From: Sipunculus nudus
Taxonomy: Eukaryota > Annelida > Sipuncula > Golfingiida > Sipunculidae
DNA: 64,000 bases
Reading direction: 5' to 3'
NCBI GenBank assembly: GCA_026874595.1
Contig: CM049314.1
Location: 68,634,300 to 68,698,299, forward strand
In this document: positions 1 to 15,000 of the stretch, one piece after another
How the letters are laid out: the number at the start of each line of letters is the position of its first letter
Numbering within the stretch: position 1 is the stretch's first letter
Position numbers and translations under genes: made by a program
The notes under the pieces: model-generated
Database searches by the model: none
Told to the model about the DNA's origin: nothing
The model's input: only the letters and a program-made list of their open reading frames with translations

Positions 1-59
1 ATAAAATCTAGAACTTTGATTTCTAGAAGCAAATGAAGCAATTTTTTTTTAAATTTTAG

Positions 60-161
60 AAATCCAACAAAACAGCTCTTGACTATGCCGCCAGGGAAAA
101 CCATGTCGATTCAGTGCGGGAACTCGTGAATCATGTCATTGGGCAACAAATGGACATAAAA
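60..161 (+). CDS. Ankyrin-repeat exon (gene 1, exon a)
   Basis: A 102-nt, phase-0 exon after a T-rich acceptor ending at 59 and before a GTAAGT donor at 162. It reads 34 residues with the ankyrin core TALDYAARENHVDSVRELV. It resembles exon 58685-58786 of the CARD gene (11 of 34 residues identical by eye). Confidence 0.85.
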
Positions 162-645
162 GTAAGTATGATGATCTTCCTGGCAACCGTTTCGTCGCGG
201 CATTATTATGTAAGAGTATATGATTTTAAAGGGCATGTTTCAAAGCTTCCCTTTGACGTGTATATAAGCCATATGTTGATACGTTGTTTGGCACAGGTGT
301 TATTTACTTTCATTCTACCCGCAGATATTTGACAGCGCTCTTACTGAAGCAAGAAAAGCTGGATTCGTAGAAATTGTGAAACTGTTTCTGGACATTCCAG
401 AATATATGCCGACAATCCGACATAAGGTACAAAGGATGTTTTAAATGTATAAGATCGTCGACAATAAGCTTTCATTCATCTACATATACCTTTGGTCGGG
501 CTGATGATATTTAGATTGTTAGGATAGATACAGGCTGTTTCGAGAAAATCAACATATATTCAATGAGACCAAATCAGAACAATTTATATTAAAACCAGGA
601 ATTACGTTAAACTATTCTTTCTTTTAAGTTAAGAATTTATTTGAA

Positions 646-708
<63 letters not shown>

Positions 709-2185
709 TGAAGCGCATTATTTTGCTTGTAGCTGTTTAGATTTCTGAATGAAGCGGCGTGGGGAACTCGTAACGAACTGGTTGCATTGTACCTTGAGTA
801 TGGAGCTGTTTCTGATTTCAGCATTCTTAGGGTAAATACGTTGTTCATTTTATTGTGCTGGCTATTTAATCAATATTTACAAACACAGGACGAACTAAAA
901 TTTACATGAGCTTTTATTAATATTCAGCTACAATATTGTTTGAGTTAATGGATTTGACGTCGGGTGCAATTTTCTTGCCTTAAATAATTTTCTTTTTTTT
1001 TCAGTCTGGATTTTCACCACTTTATGGAGTAGCATCTTTTATCGGCAATATCAAACCTTTAAAATTATTACTTGAACATGGAGCCAATCCAAATTTTACA
1101 CCACCAAATGAGGTAAGGCAGCCGATAATCTTATTGTTTTTTTTTCAAATCTGATCCTTTTTATAATTTGATGCCTATTATACCAGAAATTGCTTATCAT
1201 TTAATCATCATATTTCCCCGAGTGGTTATATTTAGGAACAATATGTCTAATTTGTTGCACATATCTCCGGAGTTCCCTAACAAAATCGATCAAAGTGCCA
1301 ATTTTACCCACATTTAGTAATATTAATTGTACAGTGGAACCTCTCCTAGTGGGCACCTCTGTAAAGTGGGCACCTCTATAAAGTGGGCACCTTCGGGCAG
1401 TCCCGTTCTTTCCTTCTCTTTATTATGTTTAGCTAATGTGGCCACCTCTATATCCTGTAAAGTGGGCAGTTTTCCTGAGCTAATCTGGGCACTTCACAGA
1501 TTTTCAAGGTTGAACTATCTCCTTATAGCAACTTTGCAAGTCTTCTTTATAGCGCTTGTAAAGTTATTAAGATAATATTAATTCTTAATTATTTAATAAT
1601 TATATCCATAAATTTTATATATAACAATCAAAACAAATGAAGCAAATGCAGAGGTTTACAAGTGAACATTGCATAATAGTGATTATAATCTACTTGACTC
1701 AAGACTAAGCTTAGGATGCATGCATACTAATTAGATTAATATACCTGCACCAGCTCAAGTCAAAGATCACCCTAGACTCGATGCCCCTGTGCTAATTAAT
1801 TAATGTTTGTTTGTTTGGCTACCAAGAAAGGAAGGAAGTCCTGCTCATTCACCCAGTTAATATTCTTTGATGAGGTGACACAGCTAAATGCCCCTCTGGC
1901 CCATCACAGGTACATGCCCAATACACAAGGGCAGTGTTTATTTAACAGTTGTTACATAATGATTCATACTGTATATTTGTCATTATGTATCATAATCACA
2001 GTTACTGTTCACTTGTGAACATGTCAACCCCAAATTCAAAGAGAACAGATTTTACATTATCTCAAACAGTTGATCTCATTAAAGAATGTTTTCATAAGAT
2101 GATAGTATTTAAATTAGTGACGGACTGTCTTTGCTTAATACCACATACTGTGTTGCCATTTTGTGATTATAAGATATAAAAAATG

Positions 2186-2245
<60 letters not shown>

Positions 2246-5200
2246 TCCTTATCTGCCCATGATAGAAACCATATAAAATTATAGATCAAACAATAAAGTT
2301 GTGAATTAGCGGTCCTGTAAAGTGTACATAATGTTTCTTTCATAAAAAAGGATTCACAGTTTTGAAGCATCTAGAAAACATTCAGTTACCATTCTTCCTC
2401 TTAAATTACATCATAAAGACTAAACCATGTTTCATGTTGGTACGATATAGTGACAAATTATTATCAAGGACTATGCTTTCCATCACATTTTTATATGTAA
2501 TAGGACACAGCACTGCTTGAAGCATCAAAAGACGGGTCTTCTAAAATCGTAGACCTGCTTTTGCAGCATAAGGCCTGTACGGACATCGAAAGCACCGTGG
2601 TAAGATATTTTAGTTCAGCAAATGTGAGCCATAGTATGTTTCTGATAGCAGTTATAAACTTATCTTGAGAACAAAATCAAGAAAGAGATGTGCTTTCTAT
2701 CTAAATATCTTATGAATGTGTATATTTCCCGAAATGAATCGTGTCGTTTTGTTTAATTATGGGGTATTTTATTCTTGGGTAAACTTTATCTGTGTAATTG
2801 TTGAGAGGACAGTCGGCGCGTCGGCCAGAGTCATTGTGTCGTGAGGCAATTGAATAAGGGGTATTCAACAAGGGTCACCCGGTACTCCGTTTCCAGTTAT
2901 TCCATGGTAGCAAAGTATTATTCTCAGCCTCTTTAGTATTCAGCATACTCAGAAATGTCGACGAGCCTCGGTCACAAAACAGGTCCGAGGCATTTTATGA
3001 GATTTATAAATATAGAGGAGCCTTCAGGATAGTAGGGAATTATAGGGTATTAAAGAGCGGTCATTCAGTTTTCGGTGTCTAGAAGCCACCCAGAATCCAA
3101 TTTGGGACCAGTAGTCAAGTCAGAGACCACTCTCGATGAGAGGATAAACAGAAGCTTGCTAAGAGCCAAGTTGCTCAGGGTAGAGAGCAGGCCGCGCAGG
3201 AACGAGATAACAGTGCAAGGGCTCATTGGCATGAAGTTAAAAGAGCTCGGGAGCACGAGTTAGAGTTACAGAATAGAGAGCAGGAGATTCGCGAGCAGGA
3301 GTTAGAGTGAGGGAAGTTAGGAATCACGTCGCGTAAGCAAGCTGTTCAATTTACGACAATAAAGTTGTCGCCTTTTGATGAATCGATCCATTGGATCGAT
3401 GCAAACCGAGAGAGATTCAAGAGATTGGCAGCGAGAAAACAATAACCCTGAGATAGGTGGGCATTCCATCAAAGTACTTTCTTAAAGTGCAGAGTCCTGA
3501 TTTTTTTTCGTTGCTGTCTAAAGCTGATGCGTGTTGTAACGATAGTTTAATGATAGTCCTATTGAAAGGGTATAGGATGACAGAGGATAGATACCACCGA
3601 TTATTTAGGTCGTGTATCCCTGGGTGTGGCGAGACGCCCATTGTTAGTTTGCCGTTAGGCGTAGTGGATTCCCGTACAATTGGATTGGATTGTCTAAAAG
3701 AGAAAAGGATTTATATACCTCAGTGACTTGCTGATCTTAGAGCAATTTGTTAATTGCTGCAGGAAAGAGCTAGTAGGCTTCGTAATGTGCAGTGTAGCTC
3801 GATTAGTGAAATGGCCGTGTTGGTAGAACGTTTAACTGATGCACACGGGGTGCATTGTTGTGCGAGAAACGTAAATAATCATGCGGGTGAGAAGGCCACC
3901 TTGCAGTGCAGAAACGTGACCAGTCGCAGAGTCACAGGCCAAGCGATTGATGGAGTTTTAGAGTTCGTAGTCCAATGCGCTGTTTCCGATGTGGCGGAGT
4001 GGGTCACAAAATAACGGATTGTAGAAATCCTGATGTAGGTCAGATTAAAAGGCCCAACTTGGGTCAAATTCGAAGGCCGCAACACAAGTCAATTACATAC
4101 ATCCAGCATAGCTCCGCTTAAGACAGAAAATGAATTGTTAGGCACAGTTAGTGATAAACGCCCATGCGATATGACTAAGGCACATGTAACCCGATCCCGA
4201 GAACTCTACGGACCAATTCATGGGAGGCGTAGCTCGATGAGTTCGTATTGCTGAATTATCGGGGCATTGTTAATGAGTGTCGGAATGTTAATATCTTGCG
4301 AGACACCGGGTGAACCTGTGTCGCAGTGAGAAAGAGTTTGGTTCCTGCCCACCATTATGCCAGTAAGACGGTTAGCTGTGTAATGACGAACGGTTTATGT
4401 GAAGAACACTCGTATTGACGTAGAATGACCGGTATACGTAGGGGAAACGAAAGCCGCCGTGATAGTGAACACTTGTACGATTTAATCGTGATACGGTTAT
4501 GAAAGATACAAGCTACTCTGGTAGGCAGGTTGTGGTACCAGCTGCTCTCGAGATCAGCTGGGCCTTCAGACCATTATGACGGGTCATCAGGGTATAGACG
4601 GAATACGTGGCCAGTTTTCTACGGAAGGGAATGTACCGAGACGTCGCACATTTTTTGTAAGACATATGACGTATATTAAACGAATGATACCAAATGGGAA
4701 GGATGGGGCCGTTTCCTTAGGTAAACTTCCTTTAGTACTCGAACCGCTCTATCGTGTAGCAGCAGGGCTTGTTGGAACGACACACCCGGTCTCGGATTCG
4801 TGGATTCGATAAATCCTCAGCATTATCGCCTATTCGACTAGCTGGCCTAAAGTCGTGAAACTGCCGAACACAGAGACGGTCACGGTAGCAGAGGCACTGG
4901 CAGATATGTACTCGCGAGTAAGCATTCCGCCTGAAATTCTCACAGACACTGATGTCAATTTACCTCTGAACTCACGCTTAAGGTTAGCAGACTGCTATCT
5001 ATCAAACCGTTTTCCACCACACATTACCACCATATGTGCAAAGGGGTCGAGTGGTTTAATGGAACGCTGAAGCTTATGTTGAAGCAGGTGTGCAGGGAGG
5101 GTCCCAAAGATTGAAGTCGATACATGAATGCTATATTGTTTGTCTAACGTGAAGTCCCGCAGGAAATTACGGGGTTTCAGCCATTTGAGTTGAATTACGG

Positions 5201-6302
5201 GCGGTCGGTCAGAGATCTTATGTGGATATTGCGTGAGTTATTGACCAAAGAGGGCACAGATGCGGAGGTCAAACCACAAATCAATAAAAACCTGACCTGA
5301 AAAATGGTGAAGAGACACGTGCGCCGTCGCCAGTGAGGCATTATCAAACGCTGCACTTCGACATAAACGTCTCCACGATAGAGGCAAGTGGATCATGTGT
5401 TGATGGTATTGCCGAATGACCGTAACAAAATAATAGTGCAACGGAAGGGGCTATATCTGGTCGTGGGGAAAGGTCAGTGACTTAGGCTACCGAATGTAGG
5501 TCAGTTGATGGTGAAAACCTTCCATGCTAATCTGCCTCAAGCAGTATCTTGCTCAGACAGAGCTGCAACACGTTCTCTCTGCGGTGAGTGAAATAAAACG
5601 CGAAGAGGATAATTCCTCTATTAGGCCGTTGTCGGAAGAAAATCAATGGAAGAAAGCACATACAGAGCGAGTTCGTTAGCGACGTGCATGTAGACAACAC
5701 ACTCAGTGAATCACGCGCTGTAGCGGTATGCGAAATAATTGCTCCATTTAGCGCTGTGTTAACTGATGTATCTAAATGCACCGATGTGATAGAATGCGAG
5801 ATACGGTTCTCCTCAGATGAGCCAGTAAGTTCAAAGCCATATCCGATACCACAGACTAAGCCAGAAAAGATGTGGCGCGAGATAGACGATTTGCGTCACA
5901 GAGATTCGCTGCGCCATATGAGATGTCTTCTTTTACTGAGTAAATATAAGAGAGTTCTTGGAACACGATGAAACCTCATATCTCTGTTATTGTTAAGCTA
6001 AGCAAATGAATAACAGTAACAGACAGAGAAACAGTACTTATGAGAAAAAAGACACGTGTACAGCACGACACGAAGAGTATAAACGAATCTGTCCTTATAG
6101 CAAACAAATATACCAGAAAGTACGAATATGACACATTAACAAACCTGATATACCTTTTCGAACAGGAATTTCACTTTATATCTTGAATGTAATGTACTTT
6201 TCCAATGACGTGATATGACGGTACTTATTACTTATGTAGGCATATTACTGTATTGTAAAGATGACGATAAAGGTTTATCTCTCTCTCTCTATATATATGT
6301 AT

Positions 6303-6351
<49 letters not shown>

Positions 6352-9300
6352 AAGGATAATTAGGCAGTAAAGGCTATTGATTTAGTAATATCTTGTTGTC
6401 CAGTGTGGTATAAATGTTCTTTATGATAGGGAGACGGTGACGTGATATGCATGGTCAATTAAGCAGTCATACGTGACTTCTTATCAGGCATTGAGCTCCG
6501 GAATCCCTGTATCCATGATTAATGGCCCTGTGTGTTGGGCCCTCGGGTTTATTAGAAAGTGGCCTGGCCCTGCATACAATGAGGGAGGTACAAACCCATA
6601 AAGGTTCGATAATGACCCGATGGTGTGACTTGAGCCTAGTCTGATGATATGGCAAAATCTATTCGCTGACAGAGTTTGGGGACTTACTGACCCTTGACAA
6701 ATATTTGAGATAAGATACCCACACGAACGCTTTCTGGTGGGGAGAGGATGGGGTTGGGTTATGGGGGGGGGGGGGGTAGGGTCACGCCCAAAAAATGTCC
6801 AATTATAGTAGGATATATGATTTCCTTAGGTCAGACATATATGGTTTGCACAAGCAAAGTGTTAACAAGTTTTTTCGAAATCTGAATATATCCCCCTTTT
6901 TTTCTCTCTATAAGAAACTTTAAGTAAAATATATGACCATCAGGAGTAAAACTTTGTGCAATAGTCTATGTGCATGTTGATCCCATATGTCTTTATTTGA
7001 TGCATAACAATCATGCCAACCCCTATAAATATTATATTTTTTTATATAGATTTTTAATTTTCTTCCATATATTTATCTGTGCTGGGTACATTTATTTTTC
7101 AAATGTTGCCTCCATGGTTCTCATATCTTAGAAAATGCCACCCACTAACGTCATGAACAATTTTGTTAATAAAATTTAATTGTGGAAAATAATACTATGC
7201 AATTTATAAACAGATGTGATGCAAGGAACATTTACAACGCATTTTAACGACATTTTTTGGTTGTTGTAAGAGAAATTATCAGAAAGGTTTCGGACCAGTT
7301 TCTTTAGCCACTTCCGGAGGTCACGAAGATGCGCTTAAACATTTACTGAAAAATGAACCAAGTGTCGAAGATTTTGAACATTTATGACCACATTTATGTA
7401 GTTCTTTTTGCAAGAGCAAGTGCAAATAATATGCACAACAAATATTTAGAGTGTTATATGCTAGAAATTTATACGATTGTCATAATTTTTTGAGCTTTTC
7501 CTTCGGTAACATTATATTTTTTTTTGCATGGTAGGCCTATCAGTCTGCGTAACTGTTGCTCTTTGGGAGTTTAAACTTTCACAGGTCCTGTTGGAATGGA
7601 AACAAGAATTTATATCCCAATTTTTTATCTACTGCGAGTTTCAGGTAGTAAAACAAATTGTAAAACCGTAATAGTTGAAAGGTAGCTGATAATCAATCTT
7701 GCCTAATGTAGCTTTCAGCGTGAGTGTGAATGCAAATATCCAACTAGTTATACAATACTATCACTATTATATATACTATCTCTAAATTCTGCGTTAAAAA
7801 TGATTAAAAAAATTTATTTCTATTCAGTTAAAGTATATAAACTTTGTCAGACCAGATCTATTTTGTAACATCTGAATCAACTTCATGTTTAGGTTCAGAA
7901 TACTACTACATTTACAGCTTGTTGTTTAATAAGAGTTGTAGCTCTGCAAACGTATATTAAGGATTGCATTATATGAATGAAATTGCTTCGCTCAAGTAAC
8001 TACATGTTAAGAAAAATCCCAAAACGGGTTAATGATTGTTTTTCTCTTGGAAAATTTTGCTCCATAAATCTATTGGATTTTTAGCGATTATGTGAGCTTA
8101 TGCGATGGTGTGGCGTCGTCCGTCGTCCGTCGTCTGTCGTCCGTCGTCCGTCGTCTGTACGTTAAACCATACTATCTTGAAAACGGCAAGAGTAAACATC
8201 ACGAAATTTTATGCAAAAAAATAGTCATCTAAAAACCCTATCGGATTTTGCTTATATTTTGGCTAACTGCATTTTCTTAGATTTTATTGGGAAAAAATTA
8301 AAAAAAGCTTTAAAAATCTTTTTCTCTGAAACTGTTCAGCCAAATTGTCCAATATTTCACAAAAATGATTCCTGGAACATTCTATCTCAAGTTTGTTCGA
8401 ATGATTTAAGTTCGGTGATTTTTGGCCGAGTTAAAGGAAGTTGAACTTAGTCAACTGTCCAAAAAAGCATACTAAAATTTCAATTTTAGAAACGGCTGAA
8501 GCTATCATCACCAAATTTTATGCTAATATTGGTCACTTGTGTCATATCTGAAATTGAGGTATTGGTGGTGCCACCTGCATCAGTGCCCGTATCATACTGA
8601 CAGCTTAAAAAAACTTCTTCTCTGAAACCATATGGCCAAATTGTTTAATATCGCACAGAAATGATCCTAGGGTAGTGCATTCTGAAGTTTGTTCAAATGG
8701 TCTCAGTTCAGTGACTTTTGGCTGAGTTATGGGAAGCTGTATTTAGTCATATGCCATAACATCCGATTTTAGCTAAGTGGCTACACAGATATTCTCAAAA
8801 ACCACTGGGCCAAATTTCTTTAATCTCACACATTAATCATTCTTAAATGTTGATTATTCAAGTTTGTTCAAATGGTTTTGGTTCAGTGATTTTTGGCTGA
8901 GTTATGAGAAGCTTAACCTAGCCATTTTGCTGTATTTTCCCATATGAGTTATAAACCTGTAAAACGTTTTTGACTGAGGCAAATTTGTTTAATATTACAA
9001 GAATAATCCCCTGAATGATCCTTATAATAATTGTCTTTTATGGTTCCAAAGAATTAATTTTGGCTGTATTATAAAGATTGAATTGAGTCATTTTACCACA
9101 TATGTAAGCTGTGTGAAGCAGATACATCTAGCCTGGCACCTGTTTATCAGCATCCGTTACATCATGCCTCTAGACATTTACATTTCAGGTTATCTATGGT
9201 TAATATTGACAAGAATGTTTTCTAAAAGCTTTTAAAAAATGTAGATTTATGATTTTAGATATTCCTCATGCCAGGTAATGTTTACAATCACAGGTATACA

Positions 9301-12030
9301 GCTCTTATATAAAGATGGCTGTACATGGATTATAAATAATAGGTATCCATACTCAACTTAATTCAAGATTTTGCCATTAGTGAGATGTATCTTTATTATA
9401 ATTTTGCATTCAATATGCATCTGTAGTAATTTTTAGCGAACCTGTGAGCTAATGCGATGGTGCTGCGGCGTCCGCCGTCAGTACGTTAACCCATACTATT
9501 TCAAAAACGACTGGAGCTAGCATCATGAAATTTAATGCAAAAAATTAGCCATCTGAAAAACACTGCATTTTCTTAGATTTTATAGAGAAAAAGGTAAAAA
9601 ACCTTTAAAAATCTTCTCCTCCAAAACGGTAAAGCCAAATCGTTTAATATTTCACAGAAAAAATCTTTTATACCATCTCTTTTAAGTTTGTTTGAATGGT
9701 TCAAGTTCGGTGAATTTTGGCCGAGTTACAGGAAGTTGAACTTAGTCATCTGTCAAAAAAATATACTAAAATGGCCGGAGCTATAATCACCAAATTTTAT
9801 GCCAGTGTTGGTCACATGAGTCATATATGAAATTCAGGTAATAGTAGCGCCACCTGCATTGACCTTTTTTGTACGGGGGTCTTTGGTCATCTGTATATTA
9901 ACCCATAATTTCTCAGGAATGGCAGGAGCTACTATCCCCAGATTTTATGCAAAAATCTGTCACATATCAAATGTTGTGGGATTCAGCTTATTGTTTTGCT
10001 ATCTGCGTTTACTTAGATTTTATCTGGAAAAAGCTGAAAAACCTTTAAAAGTCTTCTGCTTGTAACCGGTCTAGCCAAATTGTTCAATCTTTTGCAGAAA
10101 TGATCCCAGAGGCAAGCCCTCTCAAGTTTGTTCAAATGGTTTGCATTTGATGAATTTTAGTGGAGTTACATGAATTTGAACAGTCATTTGGCCAAGTAAG
10201 CATACTAACATAATAATCTCAGAAATGACAGAAGCTAGCATTACCAAGTATTGTGCAAATGTTCGTCACATGACTCATATTTGAAGTTGCAGATTTTGTG
10301 GTGCTACCTACTTTGACCTTTTTTATGGGCAAAAACCTCATAATTTTAGCCTCTTTCAGCTAAAAATGTCTATGATGAAACTGTCAAGTTGATTCGTTCA
10401 ATTTTTTAAAAGAATTATCCTAGGACATGGTTCTTTCAATCATATCAGAAAAGCTTTTGTTGGTCTTATGGCCATTGTTATGTCTATTTCAAACTGAGGA
10501 CTGCAAAACTGTTCTTCTACAAAATTATTGTTTCAATTATAACTTCTGTAACATTGCACAAAAATTATTCTTAGGTGGCCTTTGTTCAAGTTTACTTGAA
10601 TGATTTTTGGCAGAATTATTGGGCCTTTAACAATGAAAGAACTGCATCTTTTATTATTCTAGATATTTTGATGAAAAGTTTATGGATATGTCGGCTTGAA
10701 AAAAAAAGCATTTTAGCCAAAGTCTTTCAGTATGTGTAAACAGATTCACCAACACTCCAAGATTGTATTTGTATCTTTAAATAGGTTGAGAAACTGCCAA
10801 CTGTTTAAGATTTTGCAACAGATCAAGAGTTCATTCAGTGCAGCCAGATTTAGGTCAAAAGTTCAATCAGTGCAGCCAAGCACAAGGCATGTGATCAGCT
10901 CATGGGTGACATGTGATCAGCTCATGGGTGACATGTGAACACCTCATGGGCACCATGTGACCACCTCATGGGTGTCATGCCCCTCAGGGCAGGGCCCCTG
11001 CATGAGCTTATGGAATGGTGTGGCTACTATTTAAGACTTGGCAACAGGCTAGAGGTCTTGACCTATCTATACCTTTGGCAGACTGCGAGCTGTATCAGAT
11101 AGGCAACAGGTCGAGAGTTCACTCAGTGCAGCCAGGTATGGGTCAGGAGTTCACTCCGTGCAGTAGCTGCATTCTATTTATAGTGTTAGCAGACTGCCCA
11201 CTGCATCAGATTTGGCAACAAAGTTCAGCCTTGATCTATTTATAGCTTTGGCAGACTGCTAACTGTGTCAGATTATGCAACAGGTCAAGAGTTCACCAAG
11301 TCTAGCCAGGTGCAGGTCATGAGTTCACTCAGTGCAGTAGCCAGGCCAGCAAATTTGTCACAGTTCACTCGGGGCAATTGCCTTTTTCACCTAAGACTGG
11401 TCAGCCCAATGCATCAGACTCTAGGTAATTTTGATATATTGGCCTGATATTTTGACCTGTCTATGTGTCTTTGATGGCTTTCTCGTTCACAAGACAGTTG
11501 TCGCCACCTACAATGACTTTTGCACAGTGTATGTGCATGCTTATTTCTACAGAGGAATTCGATATATCAGCCTGAAATTGGGCATATATATATACATATC
11601 GAATAGTTTTGTCCTATACAAGACTTGTGGTGCCACTTACAATAACTTTTGCACAGTGTGTGTCCCTGCTTATTTTCAGGAGGGGTTTGATATATCAGTC
11701 TGAAATTAGGCATATGTATATATCTCTGATAGCTTTGTTGTATACAAGACTGGTGGTGCCAGCTACAATCATTTTGGTGTTGTGTGCACCCATGCAAGAA
11801 TTTCAGCAGTGATGTTTGTGTAATTGTTTCTTATTCAAAATGTTTAGTACTTGCATTGTTCATATACATGAGAAGAAATAGTCCAGCATTGAAGCATTAT
11901 ACCTGGTGTATTTCCCAATACACAGGTTCGCATTAGGCCTGTAGGCCTTGTTTTTGGTTAAAAATGAACAAAAAAACACCCCGAATTTATGAAATATCTG
12001 ATCTTTTCAATCCTGAGGTTGCACGGTGTC

Positions 12031-12079
<49 letters not shown>

Positions 12080-15000
12080 TTTGCTCATATATCCTTTGAC
12101 ATGCAAGCCAAATTCATGTCAGCATGTAGTTTAATTAAAATATATCTATGCAAATATGACATCTGCAATACCTTATCGATCGAACAGGGCTACTTTTCAG
12201 GAATCATTTTTTTAGCCCCGCTGAATCAAACAAATCAGTCTTGTAAACCTGAACTTAGGTAACGTTACCTGTATTGTGCAGGCTAAGGAATAAACACATG
12301 ATTCTGAGCAATTAAATCAGATTCTTTATGCATTTAAGAATATTGATCTTGTATAGGTGGATAAAAATGATATTGTCTCATGTAACCAGTTTGCACGCAA
12401 AGATTCGACAACAAGAAGCATAATATCCATTGGGACCCCGGCAAATCTGATTGGAAATTGAAATTAGGTCACGTTACCTATATTTTGTCAGCTACAGTGT
12501 AAAAAAGTAGTTTGAGCACTCTGAAAGTCAGACTCTTCTGGGAGTCCGAGGATGCAGAATCAGTATTGGTTTTTAAAATTGAAATTAACTCATGTACACC
12601 ATTGACACTAATAAGACTCTCAAGAATCGCTGTAACTGGCATCAAACAATTTTGCCAAAATATTGTTTATTTGACCAGTATGAACAAAAATCTTTTTTTA
12701 TGCAACTTATGTAAATGACTTTTCTAAGCTGGTTTCGGGGTACAGTATCACAGTAATTGATCGAGCTATCGCTTAGACTTTAAAATTTTAGGTCCATCAT
12801 ATCGATTTTAATTTGAAACTTGATGAACTCCTGACTTTTTTAGGTTTACAAATATGACTTGTATCACGGTATTGTCTCAAAATCCCCATATTTTGCCCTG
12901 GACTGTCCAGTATGGTGCTATAGACAGAATAAGTATTCCTATCCCTCTGAATTCAACTGGCAATCGGGTTAACAAAAATATGACTAAATCTTGTGAATTT
13001 ATGTCCATAATATCATACTCCTCGTTATGCGCTATGATTCGTTTTTGCACAAACGAAATAAAACAACAATGACACGAATATGCCATGTTCGTTTTTTAAA
13101 ATCTTAGAAATATCGGACACTAAACTAGTAGCCCGCCTTGTGTGATGACCATTGCTATTCATTCCGCTTAAGCCTTCATCATTTTTACCTCGTCTGCCCT
13201 ATAAGCCAAAAGAAAAGAAAACAAGTATAATATAATCATCAAAGCACCAGTAAATTCTGTTATTGTTATTGTTAAAACCGTGCTGTCAATTTTCTATGAA
13301 ACATAACTATTACCGTGTTTGCTAAGACCTGAGGAAACAAAACCCCTAACACAGACATCTAAATCAATGGGTTTCTTGATCATCTAACCGATTCAGACTA
13401 ACCGATTCACCACAGGTTATCATAAAATGTGTTATTTGAATTGAATGCTGCTATTCTTATTAAGAACAAGTGAAACAATCATTCCTGAATTAATAATCCA
13501 TCCGCTAGAGAGACTTATAATGATAAGTGTTTCGACGGAACTGATGTTGTGGAAAGGCGGCAGTAGTTCAGACTTAAGGCCACATTAATAATTGTTGTTG
13601 TATCCAGGATGAAATCAGCTCATTAATATGTCAACATTTAGACTTTAACATTAGCCTTACTTTTGAACAGGCATTGTACGAGGCATCGAGAAAAGGACAT
13701 GTGGATATTGTGGATGCTCTGCTGGCGCATGGGGTTAACCCTGACGGAGATAGTCAAGTAAGTCAGTCAGTTAATAGAAGTTTCAAAAACATAAGGTAGC
13801 TTTTACAGGTAGAATGATGCGGGGAAAGATTAAACTAGATGCTAAAGAGAGCGACTCTAATATCCGCTTTCCGATTGTCGCAGGGTTGAGGTTTTAAAAG
13901 GATAAAATCAAAGGTGTACCTATAAAGGTGAACTTGGGCACAGGAGACGTAGAATTTAAGGATAAGTATATTATGTCGATTACTGTGAGGGTGCTACCTT
14001 TTTTATATCTATATTTTTATTTTGGTCTTTTTATAGCGACAATGCCCGCTGTTTGCAGCATATGCTGGACAACACATGAAGATTGTGTGCATGCTACTGA
14101 AGAGAGGGGCCAACCCAAATACGATCGATGAGGTAAACGTAGATCTCTCCTGAAAATAAACTTCTCTGCAAACACGCCAGTAGAACAAGGTTAACATATT
14201 TATTAGCATGAAGTAGACCACAATACATTTTATCAGTTGTATAATAAGCCTTAATTCATAAAATAGTAATCTACATTCTTACTTAAATTTAGGCAGATGG
14301 CGGGACAGGGATACGTGTGTTTGTGTTATCAACCAGTTGTTCAGTTAAGGGATACGTGTGTTTGTGTTATCAACCAGTTGTTCAGTTAAAAACGTGACTA
14401 GTTAGTTCAAAAGAATTTATTTATATGGTAGGTTTATTCATATTATAACGTCATTTTACAACAAAGACTATTATTTTTTTTTCAGACAAACAAATGACAA
14501 TTCAAAAAGATTGTAACGTCAACAGTTTTTTTCATTATGTGAACGCCATAAATATTTTTTCTCAATTTTGACAGCGTGGTTTGTCTTAAATATAATTTGC
14601 TCCTTGATGAAATATCGGAAACATTTCTTATATATTATTAAATGGCTTGTTCCGCATTACCTTCGTATTTGGCCTGTGGATTGTAAATATGGCTGCCCGA
14701 AGGCAAGTAAGAGGGCAATGACCAAGAAAGCGGTGCCATATATATTTACTATGCGACCACGCATAATATCTACACCACCAGCCGTGAATAGTCACTTTAT
14801 TTTCAAAATGACGTTGATTGAAGCACTTCAAAATCACACATGAGCCGGCACTTTCACACATTCAGGATCCTAATTTGTTTCATTACTTAGCATTGCATCA
14901 CAAAGCATAGTGACGTCACACCCCACCTGATTCTTATTGATTGCATTCGGGGCGGCGAGTGACTGTGCACCGTAACGTCACTCGCATCGTGGTGGTTGTA

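Larger units (their letters stand above)
2800..5990 (+). mobile_element. Degenerate Ty3/gypsy retrotransposon, integrase before reverse transcriptase
   Basis: Pieces of a gag-pol read left to right on the plus strand, in several frames with stops between them. They are a gag-like stretch (about 3075-3750), a CCHC zinc knuckle (3981-4022), a DTG aspartic-protease motif (4302-4310), integrase (about 4576-5420) and the start of reverse transcriptase (about 5740-5971). Integrase lies upstream of RT. That is the order of Gmr1-like Ty3/gypsy elements and differs from the usual RT-RNaseH-integrase order. RT palm motifs, RNase H and clear LTRs are missing, so the copy is truncated or internally deleted. 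It sits in an intron of the ankyrin/SOCS gene in the same orientation. It is non-functional: frames are broken, the first integrase aspartate is lost and a stop follows the protease motif. Confidence 0.85.

Noticed and set aside
8115-8157. Regular GTCGTCC units as a CRISPR-like array
   Set aside because: The units are 7 bp with no spacers, a simple minisatellite in a eukaryotic repeat.
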